Assembly (NCBI RefSeq): GCF_023895975.1 | Contig: NZ_JALBWM010000013.1 | Span: 1 to 64,000, forward strand | Direction: 5' to 3' | DNA length: 64,000 nucleotides | Source: Microbulbifer okhotskensis | GTDB lineage: Bacteria > Pseudomonadota > Gammaproteobacteria > Pseudomonadales > Cellvibrionaceae | Part shown: piece after piece, positions 1 through 7,548 of the stretch | How the letters are laid out: each line of letters begins with the position of its first letter | Numbering within the stretch: position 1 is the first letter of the stretch | Program-made: the position numbers and the translations under genes | The notes under the pieces: model-generated | Seen by the model: only the letters and a program-made list of their open reading frames with translations | Told to the model about the DNA's origin: nothing | The model's database searches: none

Positions 1-97
1 TGATAAGTAAAATATCGGGCAGGGCGTGCAACTTGCGCCGATCAACTCGAGGATCGTCCATGTCGTCAAAGTGATGTAAAAGGCTAACGCTATCCAT
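1..97 (-). pseudogene. ISAs1-family transposase, N-terminal fragment at window edge
   Basis: The minus strand opens at an ATG at 97-95 and reads 32 codons to the window edge. The peptide begins MDSVSLLHHF and contains DDPRVDRRKLHALPDIL. This matches the N-terminal domain typical of ISAs1/H-repeat transposases, where a 'DPR-x5-KLH-x-L-x-DIL' signature precedes the DDE domain. An IS-end-like motif lies just upstream of the start (101-116). Only the first 32 codons are in view, so it may be an intact gene continuing outside the window or a relic; the neighbouring IS decay makes a relic plausible. The family call is recognition from memory. Confidence 0.55.
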
Positions 98-100
98 TTT

Positions 101-116
101 GTCTAAAAAACACTCT
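101..116. repeat. IS-end-like repeat, copy 1 (upstream of ISAs1-type start)
   Basis: GTCTAAAAAACACTCT sits 3 bp upstream of the minus-strand ISAs1-type ATG. On that strand it reads AGAGTGTTTTTTAGAC, as the left end of that element would. It is a 14/16 match to 622-637. Two different transposase relics bordered by the same end motif suggest nested or recombined insertions. Confidence 0.4.
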
Positions 117-130
117 ATGCTTCAAAAAAG

Positions 131-571
131 ATGGCTATTCTAGGTCTATTTTGTTCGTTTTTACACCGATTTATATGGGGCAGCCCTGCCGCAGAGAGGG
201 AAACAGCGCTTGATATGCTTGCGGAATTACCGGATTCAAAAGTCAAGACAGTTGGTGCGGATAAAGGTTATGACACTCGTGGATTCGTAGAGTCCTGCAG
301 AGGTTTGGGAGTCACGCCTCATGTTGCTCAGAATAATAAACGGCCAGGAGGATCGGCAATTGACGGGAGGACAACTCGTCACACTGGCTATCAAGCCAGC
401 ATGAAAGTTCGCAAACGAATTGAGGAAGGTTTTGGATGAGGCAAAACCATAGGACTGATTCGGCAAATCAAAGTGCGCGGTTTAGATCGTGTAAACGAGG
501 TTTTCAATATGACATTTATTGGGTGGAATCTTACCCGAATGAAAAATTTACAGAATCAATCCGCCTGCTGA
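131..571 (+). pseudogene. IS5-family transposase relic (C-terminal half, internal stop)
   Basis: From about 178 the reading frame resembles the C-terminal half of an IS5-type DDE transposase. It has AERETALDML, then GADKGYDTRGFV with the second catalytic Asp, then VTPHVAQN and AIDGRTTRHTGY, and RKRIEEGFG with the catalytic Glu. The frame meets TGA at 437-439 where family members read FGW, so a TGG-to-TGA change is the simplest explanation. Beyond the stop the same frame continues GKTIGLIRQIKVRGLDRV and WNLTRMKNLQ to a TGA at 569-571, the expected family C-terminus. The N-terminal half, with the first catalytic Asp, is missing; residues before about 178 look unrelated. The gene is dead. Confidence 0.8.
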
Positions 572-621
572 ATGGGAAAGGGCAAGAAAACGCGAAGATT
601 TTAGTTGATTTAACGATTTTT

Positions 622-637
622 GGCTAAAAAACACCCT
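622..637. repeat. IS-end-like repeat, copy 2 (probable right end of the IS5 relic)
   Basis: GGCTAAAAAACACCCT lies about 50 bp past the relic's original stop codon, where an IS5-type right terminal repeat is expected. It matches 101-116 (GTCTAAAAAACACTCT) at 14 of 16 positions, in the same orientation. Its role as a terminal repeat is inferred from position and similarity. Confidence 0.45.
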
Positions 638-814
638 AATCAGGATTGATTTAGAAAAGGAGCTCGGAAATTTCATTTTTTCTGCGACCTAAATATTAAT
701 TCAGGTACTCATTTCAACAGCCTGCTAGGCAGATATTGGGAGAATATGTGGCCGCTTAAGCAGCCTAAAGGGTAATACACTTCAGAGTTGGATGCAGGTC
801 ATTAAAAGTATCGA

Positions 815-1498
815 CTAGTATTTTTCTTTTGAAATCAGTCCAACTATTTCCCCACTGGCTACATTTACATCGACCACCCCAAAAAAATAACGGCCCGAAT
901 AATCAATTTCTACCGAACCCCTATCATTTAGGATGCCATATTCTGTCAATCTACCAATAGCATTCTCATAAGGCTCATAGAGCTCCGTATTGGTGGCAAT
1001 ATTACGCCCAAAAAAGGACCATGCCTGAATGATCACATCCTTGCTATCATCTGGCAAATTTACGTAAACCCAAGCAGGACCAAAACCCGAAATAAAAGAG
1101 TCAAACCCAGGCATATCCATTCTTGACTGCTCAAATGAATGACGATTTACAGTCACATACTTACCATCAAGAAACACAACGGCGATTGGGCGAGAATGCT
1201 CTACTACTGCCATCCCTCCGCAAATACAAGCAAACTGCATAACAGCAATGATCAACATATCTCTGGAAAGTTCTTTTTTTGCAACATTAAAAATCAATAA
1301 AGTCAATATTGGACCGACCACAATATCAACCCCAGCTATCAACGTTATCCCTTGCAACCCACCGTCCACCTCAAACAGAAATCCGGGAAACCAGACAAAA
1401 CGGATAATACTGGACAACACTAAAAAAATCAGAAAACTTACAATTAGATGCAGAAAAAATGCAGACCATCGATTGTTTATTTTTTTTAAAAAAAACAT
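815..1498 (-). CDS. tfpZ: TfpX/TfpZ-type pilin accessory protein
   Basis: This 227-residue protein has three hydrophobic segments (about 12-35, 45-70 and 80-98) followed by a soluble C-terminal half. The motif FEVDGGLQGITLIAGVDIVVGP is characteristic of the TfpX/TfpZ family of inner-membrane pilin accessory proteins. In Pseudomonas aeruginosa, genes of this family sit directly downstream of particular pilA alleles and help assembly or surface display of the cognate pilin. Here it lies 86 bp downstream of pilA on the same strand, with a terminator-like hairpin between them, so it may depend on read-through or its own promoter. The start is the first ATG. Family assignment is confident; the exact subtype (X, Y or Z) is not. 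Confidence 0.8.
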   Translation of the reverse strand: MFFLKKINNRWSAFFLHLIVSFLIFLVLSSIIRFVWFPGFLFEVDGGLQGITLIAGVDIVVGPILTLLIFNVAKKELSRDMLIIAVMQFACICGGMAVVEHSRPIAVVFLDGKYVTVNRHSFEQSRMDMPGFDSFISGFGPAWVYVNLPDDSKDVIIQAWSFFGRNIATNTELYEPYENAIGRLTEYGILNDRGSVEIDYSGRYFFGVVDVNVASGEIVGLISKEKY

Positions 1499-1532
1499 TT
1501 TTCAAATAAAAGCTGTAACTATAAAACTAAAC

Positions 1533-1558
1533 AAGGGCCTGCTAACCAACAGACCCTT
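1533..1558 (-). terminator. Rho-independent terminator-like hairpin after pilA
   Basis: On the minus strand AAGGGTCTG and CAGGCCCTT form a 9-bp stem with one G-T pair and an 8-nt loop. A T-rich tail (GTTTAGTTTT) follows. It sits 26 bp after the pilA stop and could make tfpZ expression partly read-through dependent. Confidence 0.65.
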
Positions 1559-1584
1559 ACGTATTTACCTATTACGGAAGAAAC

Positions 1585-2082
1585 TTACTGACATTCAGTA
1601 GGTGCAAATCGAGCGGGCAAAGAACCTGCTGTAATACCAGCCCAGGCGCCTGCGACTGCACCTGCGGCAGCGCAACGCCAAGCAATAGAATCTGTGGGCG
1701 GGGTGAATGCAGCAGCACCAGCAGGCAGTGGAGTTCCTATTGGCGAGTTAGGGGTAAAGGTTAAGTTACCGTTCCCCGCAGCAGCGCTCATAGTAACAAT
1801 AATTTCTCCAGTAGCAGGAGTAATTGCGACACCTGTCACATTGTCGGTTGTGGTAGGAGAAGTATAACCCGTCGCATAACCGGTTGCTGCACCTCTCACA
1901 TTACCGTTTGCCAATACATCTGCAACATTAATTTTTGCCGCTGCAGCAGCTAACAATCCCTCTGACACACGACCGCGAACGGTATAATCCTGATAGGCCG
2001 GCAGTGCCACTGCGGCCAGAATACCAATGATCGCCACTACGATCATTAATTCAATAAGAGTAAAACCCTGTTGTTTTTTCAT
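1585..2082 (-). CDS. pilA: Type IV major pilin
   Basis: The ATG at 2082-2080, with a GGAGAC ribosome site about 7 nt upstream, gives a 165-residue prepilin. The open frame extends 26 codons further upstream, but the short leader MKKQQG and the ribosome site decide this start. Cleavage after Gly6 exposes [20 protein letters not shown], with Glu5 of the mature pilin. The C-terminal half is rich in Ala, Gly and Thr and ends in a two-cysteine loop (WRC to TEC) followed by Gln, as in Pseudomonas-type pilins. The processing peptidase pilD and the assembly genes pilB and pilC are divergent neighbours. An upstream sigma-54-type promoter suggests PilS/PilR control. A very Ala/Gly-rich, lightly charged mid-region suggests a fast-evolving surface. 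Confidence 0.95.
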   Translation of the reverse strand: MKKQQGFTLIELMIVVAIIGILAAVALPAYQDYTVRGRVSEGLLAAAAAKINVADVLANGNVRGAATGYATGYTSPTTTDNVTGVAITPATGEIIVTMSAAAGNGNLTFTPNSPIGTPLPAGAAAFTPPTDSIAWRCAAAGAVAGAWAGITAGSLPARFAPTECQ

Positions 2083-2162
2083 TGTAACCGTCTCCATACA
2101 GACTTTAGGTAGATGCGATTTCCGCAAGGACGTACATCCTGTGAGGAAGTCACGGAACAAGA

Positions 2163-2178
2163 TACAAGGTTTATGCCA
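2163..2178 (-). promoter_or_regulatory. Sigma-54 (-24/-12) promoter of pilA
   Basis: The minus strand reads TGGCATAAACCTTGTA, against the consensus TGGCAC-N5-TTGCA. The only departures are position 6 (T for C) and position 15 (T for C), and the GG-to-TG spacing is exact. It lies about 80 bp upstream of the pilA start, where known PilR/RpoN-dependent pilA promoters sit. Confidence 0.75.
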
Positions 2179-2263
2179 ATTCTTGCAAGCTAACGCAAGT
2201 TCAAACCACTACGGTTGAAAAGTGAATCACCTTAGAAATATGCTCACTAATGACCAGCACTAT

Positions 2264-2299
2264 GTGTCACTATTCGCCAATCAGTGACACAAATTGTCA
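2264..2299 (-). promoter_or_regulatory. Putative PilR-type activator sites upstream of pilA
   Basis: Within 36 bp there are GTGTCAC (2264-2270), its inverse GTGACAC (2284-2290) and TTGTC (2294-2298). The Pseudomonas PilR consensus is repeated (C/G)TGTC. They lie about 90-135 bp upstream of the -24/-12 element, a usual enhancer distance. Assignment to PilR is inference; pilS and pilR are not in the window. Confidence 0.5.
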
Positions 2300-2468
2300 G
2301 CAGGGATTTTTTGCCTTTAATATATGTAGCAACCTCGCGCATCTGATTTGGCTCACTTCAACTAATTCGTTATATTTACCCAAGCTACGCCCTTAGTAGC
2401 AACCCACCTCAATCCAGCAAAACATGTGGGCATAAACTCTGCAATAACACTATCTGGCACCCCAACCC

Positions 2469-4181
2469 ATGACAACTCCCCTCCTTAGCGGTCTGGCGAA
2501 ACGCTTGGTTGCAGACCAAGTTCTTGATGAAGCAACGGCAGCTTCAGCACTCAAAGCGGCTCGCAGAGAAAAACAGACTTTTGCCCAACATGCCGTGGAG
2601 GCTAAACTGGTCTCGGCCAGGGAGCTAGCCAATATTGCCTCACTCGCATTTGGCACGCCTTTATTCGAACTGAGCAGCTATAATTTCGAGCTTATCCCCA
2701 AAGATATCATTGCTGAAAAATTAATCAGCAAGCACTTTACACTCCCCCTTTACAAGCGTGGCAATCGCCTCTTTGTGGCAGTAGCAGACCCCACCAACTT
2801 GGCAGCGCTGGATGAGATAAACTTCAATACCGGTCTAAACACCGATGCCATTCTGGTTGAGGCTGACAAATTAGCAAAGGCAATTGAAAGCTACCTCTCG
2901 CAAAATGACGATATGGGTGCCGGGCTCGATGGCGTGGACGATGAAGAACTCGACGCGCTGGATATCGACAACAATGAGCCGGATCGCAACAATGAAGATG
3001 AACCCGGAGGAGATGAGGCCCCCGTTGTGCGCTTTGTTAACAAACTACTCTTGGATGCAATCCGCACAGGAGCCTCTGATATCCACTTCGAGCCCTACGA
3101 GAAGACTTACCGAGTCAGGTTCCGAACCGATGGCATATTACACGAGATAGCCAAGCCGCCAATTCAGCTGGCAAACCGGCTTTCCGCCCGCTTAAAGGTG
3201 ATGTCTAAAATGGATATCTCTGAGAAGCGAGTGCCACAGGATGGCCGCATCAAAATGAAGCTATCCAAAACCAAAGCCATCGATTTCCGAGTAAACAGCT
3301 TGCCCACGCTTTGGGGCGAGAAAATAGTTCTACGAATCCTCGACCCCTCCTCTGCCAAACTGGGAATCGACGCGCTCGGTTATGAGGACGCACAAAAACA
3401 AATCTACATGGATGCCTTGGCTCAACCCCAGGGCATGATCCTGGTTACCGGCCCCACAGGCTCCGGCAAAACGGTCTCGCTCTACACCGGCCTGAATATC
3501 CTAAACACCCCAGAACTCAATATCTCTACTGCCGAGGACCCGGTAGAAATTAACCTGGAAGGTATCAATCAGGTAAACGTCTCCACCAAAGTGGGCCTTA
3601 ACTTTGCTGAGGCACTGCGTTCCTTCCTGCGGCAGGACCCCGATATCGTTATGGTGGGAGAGATCCGGGATCTGGAAACCGCCGAAATAGCGATTAAAGC
3701 GGCCCAGACTGGGCACTTGGTGCTGTCCACACTACATACCAACTCAGCCCCGGAAACCCTCACCCGCCTAATGAATATGGGCGTTCCCACTTTCAATATT
3801 GCCACTTCAGTCAGTGTTATTATTGCCCAGCGCTTGGCGCGAAGACTGTGCAGTAAGTGCAAAAAACCAGTGACATTACCAAGTGAAGTACTGGAAGCTG
3901 AAGGCTTCTCAACAGTCACCATCCCTCAAGATAAGTGGACGGTATACCAACCTATAGGTTGTGAACATTGCTCAAAGGGCTATAAGGGTCGCGTAGGCGT
4001 GTATGAAGTGGTTCGCATCACTGATAGCATCTCCAGAATTATAATGGAGGGCGGTAACTCCATTCAGATTGCGGATCAAGCTAGGGCAGAAGGCTTTAGT
4101 AATCTACGGCTTTCAGCCTTACGCAAGGTTGTGATGGGGGTTACGAGCCTGGAGGAGGCTAATCGGGTAACTAAGGATTGA
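2469..4181 (+). CDS. pilB: Type IV pilus extension ATPase PilB
   Basis: This 570-residue hexameric ATPase powers pilus polymerisation at the inner membrane. The N-terminal MshEN/GspE-N-like domain spans roughly 1-150. An acidic linker (GVDDEELDALDIDNNEPD) leads into the ATPase core. Visible motifs are ASDIHFEP, Walker A GPTGSGKT at 328-335, the Asp box SFLRQDPDIVMVGEIRD, the His box LVLSTLHTNSA, and a zinc-binding tetracysteine (CSKC and CEHC) near 465-505. Length is normal. No convincing Shine-Dalgarno precedes the ATG, so start strength is uncertain. It is the first gene of pilBCD, divergent from pilA. Confidence 0.96.
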   Translation: MTTPLLSGLAKRLVADQVLDEATAASALKAARREKQTFAQHAVEAKLVSARELANIASLAFGTPLFELSSYNFELIPKDIIAEKLISKHFTLPLYKRGNRLFVAVADPTNLAALDEINFNTGLNTDAILVEADKLAKAIESYLSQNDDMGAGLDGVDDEELDALDIDNNEPDRNNEDEPGGDEAPVVRFVNKLLLDAIRTGASDIHFEPYEKTYRVRFRTDGILHEIAKPPIQLANRLSARLKVMSKMDISEKRVPQDGRIKMKLSKTKAIDFRVNSLPTLWGEKIVLRILDPSSAKLGIDALGYEDAQKQIYMDALAQPQGMILVTGPTGSGKTVSLYTGLNILNTPELNISTAEDPVEINLEGINQVNVSTKVGLNFAEALRSFLRQDPDIVMVGEIRDLETAEIAIKAAQTGHLVLSTLHTNSAPETLTRLMNMGVPTFNIATSVSVIIAQRLARRLCSKCKKPVTLPSEVLEAEGFSTVTIPQDKWTVYQPIGCEHCSKGYKGRVGVYEVVRITDSISRIIMEGGNSIQIADQARAEGFSNLRLSALRKVVMGVTSLEEANRVTKD

Positions 4182-4202
4182 ATGCAGCTTTAGGAACTGG
4201 AA

Positions 4203-4218
4203 TCCGGCTTTCGCCGGA
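4203..4218. repeat. REP-like palindrome between pilB and pilC
   Basis: TCCGGCTTTCGCCGGA forms a 6-bp perfect stem extended by flanking A/T pairs (GGAATCCGGC...GCCGGAATGATG). Sequences of the form 'ATTCCGGCGAAAGCCGGAAT' are dispersed palindromes in many proteobacterial genomes. There is no T run, so it is not a standard terminator. It may stabilise pilB mRNA. I saw one copy in the window. Confidence 0.5.
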
Positions 4219-4334
4219 ATGATGCTAGATGTTTTATTCAGCAGCGTATTACCGGTAAGAAGTTAAAACGTAGAGGGTTATCTCTCACAAGTTTAGTAAC
4301 CTTTGGCAAGAGATAAGAAGCAGGAAAAGTAATT

Positions 4335-5549
4335 ATGGCTAATGCCACAGCAGTTGAATATATCTATAAAGGTGTGGATGGCAAGGGAACCAAGGTTCAA
4401 GGGGAGATCAACGGTACCAGCCCAGCCCTGATTAAGGCCCAGCTGCGCAAACAGGGGATTATTGCCAACCGGGTGCAAAAGAAACCCAAGCCACTATTTG
4501 GTGGCGGTAAGAAAAAAGTAAAACCTGCAGATATCGCACTCTTTACCCGCCAGATGGCTACCATGATGAAGGCAGGTGTACCACTGGTACAAAGCTTTGA
4601 AATTGTTGCCGACGGTCTGGACAACCAAGGGGTTAAAGAGCTAATTTTTAAAGTCCGCGATGAAGTTGCCTCCGGTACCGCATTTGCAGATGCCCTACGA
4701 AAACACCCCCTCTATTTTGATGCTCTATTCTGCAACTTGGTCGCCGCTGGAGAACAATCTGGTGCGCTGGAGACTATGCTAGACAGGATTGCTACCTATA
4801 AAGAAAAGACCGAATCCTTAAAAGCAAAAATTAAAAAGGCCATGACTTACCCTATAGCGGTAATTGTGGTAGCCATTGTCGTCACATCAATTCTGCTAAT
4901 CAAAGTCGTACCCCAGTTTGCACAAACTTTTTCAAGCTTTGGGGCGGAGCTTCCTGCATTCACACAACTTGTAGTAGGAATGTCTGAATGGATGCAGGCG
5001 AATTGGATTATAGCCTTAATGTTTATAGTCATCGGTATTGGCGGCACTGTTGAAGCAAAAAAACGCAATAAAAAAGTAGCTGAATTTTTTGACCGGCTAA
5101 TTTTAAAACTCCCAGTATTGGGGAGCATCACCTATAACTCAATCTCAGCGAGGTTTGCTCGAACGCTATCCACCACCTTTGCCGCAGGTGTTCCACTTAT
5201 TGACGCTCTTAAATCTGTAGCAGGGGCGACAGGCAATAGCCTTTACGCGGAGGCAACGTTGAAGATTCGGGACTCAGTAGCCACAGGCATACCTCTCAAT
5301 GCTGCCCTTCGCTCCTCAGGGCTCTACCCGACCATGCTTGTACAAATGACAGCTATTGGTGAGGAGTCTGGCGCACTAGATGAAATGTTAGCTAAGGCTG
5401 CTGATTATTATGAAGAGGCAGTCGACAATATGGTCGACAATCTCACCACTCTGCTTGAACCGCTAATTATGGCTGTTCTGGGTATTTTAGTCGGTGGGCT
5501 CATGATCGCGATGTACCTTCCTATCTTCCAACTCGGGCAAGTTGTTTAA
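4335..5549 (+). CDS. pilC: Type IV pilus inner-membrane platform protein PilC
   Basis: This 404-residue member of the GspF/PilC family couples the PilB motor to the growing pilus. It shows the duplicated T2SSF domain. The first half carries FTRQMATMMKAGVPLVQSFE and MTYPIAVIVVAIVVTSILL; the second carries ARFARTLSTTFAAGVPLIDAL. The C-terminus ends in a membrane segment, LLEPLIMAVLGILVGGLMIA. Three transmembrane stretches are visible near 170-195, 220-240 and 375-397. The ATG is preceded by AGGA about 8 nt upstream. It follows pilB after 153 bp containing a palindrome, and only 5 bp separate it from pilD. Confidence 0.96.
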   Translation: MANATAVEYIYKGVDGKGTKVQGEINGTSPALIKAQLRKQGIIANRVQKKPKPLFGGGKKKVKPADIALFTRQMATMMKAGVPLVQSFEIVADGLDNQGVKELIFKVRDEVASGTAFADALRKHPLYFDALFCNLVAAGEQSGALETMLDRIATYKEKTESLKAKIKKAMTYPIAVIVVAIVVTSILLIKVVPQFAQTFSSFGAELPAFTQLVVGMSEWMQANWIIALMFIVIGIGGTVEAKKRNKKVAEFFDRLILKLPVLGSITYNSISARFARTLSTTFAAGVPLIDALKSVAGATGNSLYAEATLKIRDSVATGIPLNAALRSSGLYPTMLVQMTAIGEESGALDEMLAKAADYYEEAVDNMVDNLTTLLEPLIMAVLGILVGGLMIAMYLPIFQLGQVV

Positions 5550-5554
5550 TAAAG

Positions 5555-6439
5555 ATGCTAGGGAATTTCACTCTATACCCAGCGCTGCTCCTTAGCAGCG
5601 CCTTTATTTTAGGCCTACTCATAGGCAGCTTCCTCAACGTCGTTATCATGCGCCTCCCTGTCATCATGGAGCGGGACTACAAGCGGGATTTCTTTAGCTA
5701 CTTTGATACCAAACCCACGCCTGCGGAGCAAGAGGAACTCAACAAGCCCTTTAACCTGATTTTACCGCACTCCCACTGTCCCAAGTGCAAGGTGGAAATC
5801 AAAGCCTGGCAGAACATTCCAGTCATTAGCTATTTGCTACTCCGCGGTAAATGCGGCTCTTGCGGCACCCCTATCTCCAAGCGCTACCCACTGGTGGAGT
5901 TGGCGACGGGCATTTTGACCGCGATTGTTGTCTGGCAGCTGGGCTTTACCTGGCAAGCCTTGGCGGGATGCTTCTTTACCTGGGCGCTAGTTGCTCTTAC
6001 AGGTATCGATTTTGACAAACAGTTGCTGCCTGACAATATTACCCTACCCCTTCTCTGGGTCGGATTGCTGATCAATATTGGAGGGGTGTTTACAAGCCTG
6101 CAGGATGCCGTGATCGGTGCTATCGCTGGCTATCTATCGCTGTGGCTGGTGTTCCATATCTTTAAAATTGTCACCGGTAAAGACGGCATGGGAGCTGGGG
6201 ATTTTAAAATTCTCGCGGCTATCGGCGCTTGGTTTGGCTGGCAGATATTGCCCTTGGTGATACTGCTTTCCGCGGCAGTGGGCGCCATTATCGGGATTGC
6301 CTGGAGCCTTGCCATGGGGCGGGATCGAAACCTGCCTATTGCTTTTGGCCCCTACCTCGCCGGTGCCGGCTGGATCGCGATGCTATGGGGGGATCAGATA
6401 ATAGGCTGGTATCTCAACGTCTCAGGGCTTACCGGCTAA
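5555..6439 (+). CDS. pilD: Prepilin peptidase / N-methyltransferase PilD
   Basis: This 294-residue bifunctional membrane enzyme cleaves prepilins after Gly and methylates the new N-terminal Phe; pilA in this window is its obvious substrate. An N-terminal hydrophobic segment (GLLIGSFLNVVIMRLP) is followed by the cytoplasmic zinc domain with CPKC and CGSC. Two catalytic aspartates lie in TGIDFDKQLLPD and in GMGAGDFKILAAIGAWFGW (the GxGD motif). About seven further membrane segments follow. The start lies 5 bp after pilC, consistent with translational coupling. A strong terminator closes the operon. Confidence 0.96.
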   Translation: MLGNFTLYPALLLSSAFILGLLIGSFLNVVIMRLPVIMERDYKRDFFSYFDTKPTPAEQEELNKPFNLILPHSHCPKCKVEIKAWQNIPVISYLLLRGKCGSCGTPISKRYPLVELATGILTAIVVWQLGFTWQALAGCFFTWALVALTGIDFDKQLLPDNITLPLLWVGLLINIGGVFTSLQDAVIGAIAGYLSLWLVFHIFKIVTGKDGMGAGDFKILAAIGAWFGWQILPLVILLSAAVGAIIGIAWSLAMGRDRNLPIAFGPYLAGAGWIAMLWGDQIIGWYLNVSGLTG

Positions 6440-6480
6440 AACCTCTCGCTCACTCTTGTTGATCAAGTTGCATTACTATA

Positions 6481-6510
6481 ACCCCGGCCAGATCCCTGGC
6501 CGGGGTTTTT
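6481..6510 (+). terminator. Rho-independent terminator of pilBCD
   Basis: CCCCGGCCAG and CTGGCCGGGG form a 10-bp GC-rich stem with a tiny loop, followed by TTTTT. It lies 42 bp after pilD and before coaE. Confidence 0.85.
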
Positions 6511-6547
6511 GCTTTTGGCCCCTGGCGCTTCTCTCGGAGGATAACGA

Positions 6548-7144
6548 TTGTTTACTGTAGGCCTAACCGGCGGAATCGGCAGCGGTAAGTCCGCAGCCGC
6601 GGGATATTTCCGTGATCTGGGAATTCATGTTGTCGATGCAGACTGGGCGGCGAGAGTTGTTGTACAACCCGGTAGGCCTGCATTGGAGCAGATTGCCCAA
6701 CACTTTGGTGCCGATGTGTTGTTCGAGAGTGGCGAACTCAATCGGGGCAAGTTACGTACACTGATATTCAGTAATGCCCATGAGCGAAAGTGGCTGGAGA
6801 GCCTGTTACATCCATTGATCAGGGCAGAGATCATTTCCTCGCTGAGCCGGAGTCAGGGGGCCTACGCGATACTGGAATCCCCCTTGCTGATAGAGTCTGG
6901 GCAGCACCAACTGGTCGATCGGATTTGTGTGGTTGACTTGCCGGAAACCTTACAGCTTGAGCGCGCCAGTGCTAGAGATAACAGCCAGCGAGAGCAAATT
7001 CGTAAAATTATGGCTGCACAGATGACAAGGGAACAGCGGCTCGATAAAGCCGATGATAGGCTGGATAATACTAGCGGCCTTAGAGCGCTTAAGGCCCAGG
7101 TAGAGCAACTACACCAGAAATACCTGCAATTAGCTCGAGCCTAG
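6548..7144 (+). CDS. coaE: Dephospho-CoA kinase
   Basis: CoaE phosphorylates the ribose 3'-OH of dephospho-CoA, the last step of coenzyme A synthesis in the cytosol. The protein is 198 residues, with the P-loop GLTGGIGSGKSAAA near residues 6-19. It also has DADWAARVVVQPG (the DAD substrate motif), a lid-region HPLIRAEI, and ILESPLLIESG. The start codon is TTG at 6548, chosen because GGAGG sits 7 nt upstream and the P-loop would be too close to any later start. Order pilD-coaE-yacG is the usual gammaproteobacterial arrangement. A terminator upstream implies its own promoter. Confidence 0.95.
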   Translation: MFTVGLTGGIGSGKSAAAGYFRDLGIHVVDADWAARVVVQPGRPALEQIAQHFGADVLFESGELNRGKLRTLIFSNAHERKWLESLLHPLIRAEIISSLSRSQGAYAILESPLLIESGQHQLVDRICVVDLPETLQLERASARDNSQREQIRKIMAAQMTREQRLDKADDRLDNTSGLRALKAQVEQLHQKYLQLARA

Positions 7145-7223
7145 CTGTCTGGCCCGAGTTACTATCGTAAAATTGCTACCGCAAAATTGCCCTCCCGATA
7201 CACTTTAAAACCTGAATTACCCT

Positions 7224-7439
7224 ATGACCAATTCTAAACAAGCCCCCACACTCAATTGCCCCACCTGTAAAAAACCGATCGAGTGGGGCGACAAGTTCCC
7301 CTTTAAGCCCTTTTGCAGCGAGCGCTGCAAGCTGATTGACCTTGGCGAATGGGCCAGCGAGGGGCATAAAATTCCAGGGCAACCTGTGTATGACGATGTT
7401 TTGAGTGATGACTTAGATCCCAACAAACCCCGTCACTAG
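7224..7439 (+). CDS. yacG: DNA gyrase inhibitor, zinc-binding YacG
   Basis: This 71-residue protein has the family's single zinc site: CPTCKK (Cys-x2-Cys) and [13 protein letters not shown] (Cys-x3-Cys). An acidic tail with [10 protein letters not shown] follows. YacG of Escherichia coli binds GyrB and inhibits gyrase. It lies 79 bp after coaE on the same strand and converges on mutT. Confidence 0.92.
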   Translation: MTNSKQAPTLNCPTCKKPIEWGDKFPFKPFCSERCKLIDLGEWASEGHKIPGQPVYDDVLSDDLDPNKPRH

Positions 7440-7450
7440 GACTGTGCTGA

Positions 7451-7493
7451 CACTCCTTGAGAAGCTACTTGCCGGTAATCTTCCCAAGGAGTG
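7451..7493. repeat. Long inverted repeat between convergent yacG and mutT
   Basis: CACTCCTTG (7451-7459) and CAAGGAGTG (7485-7493) pair perfectly. After one mismatch, GAAG pairs with CTTC, leaving a 15-nt loop. No T run follows on either strand. It sits between convergent genes, so it may act as a transcript 3' end or be a mobile palindrome. Confidence 0.5.
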
Positions 7494-7548
7494 AAGCGCT
7501 GTTCTTGCAAAAACCGTTTTGTGTAGGATGGCCGGTAAGAGGCAGGAA

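Noticed and set aside
2083-2160. N-terminal extension of pilA (26 codons)
   Set aside because: The short type IV leader MKKQQG with a good ribosome site at 2082 is the normal start; the extension overlaps the expected transcript leader.
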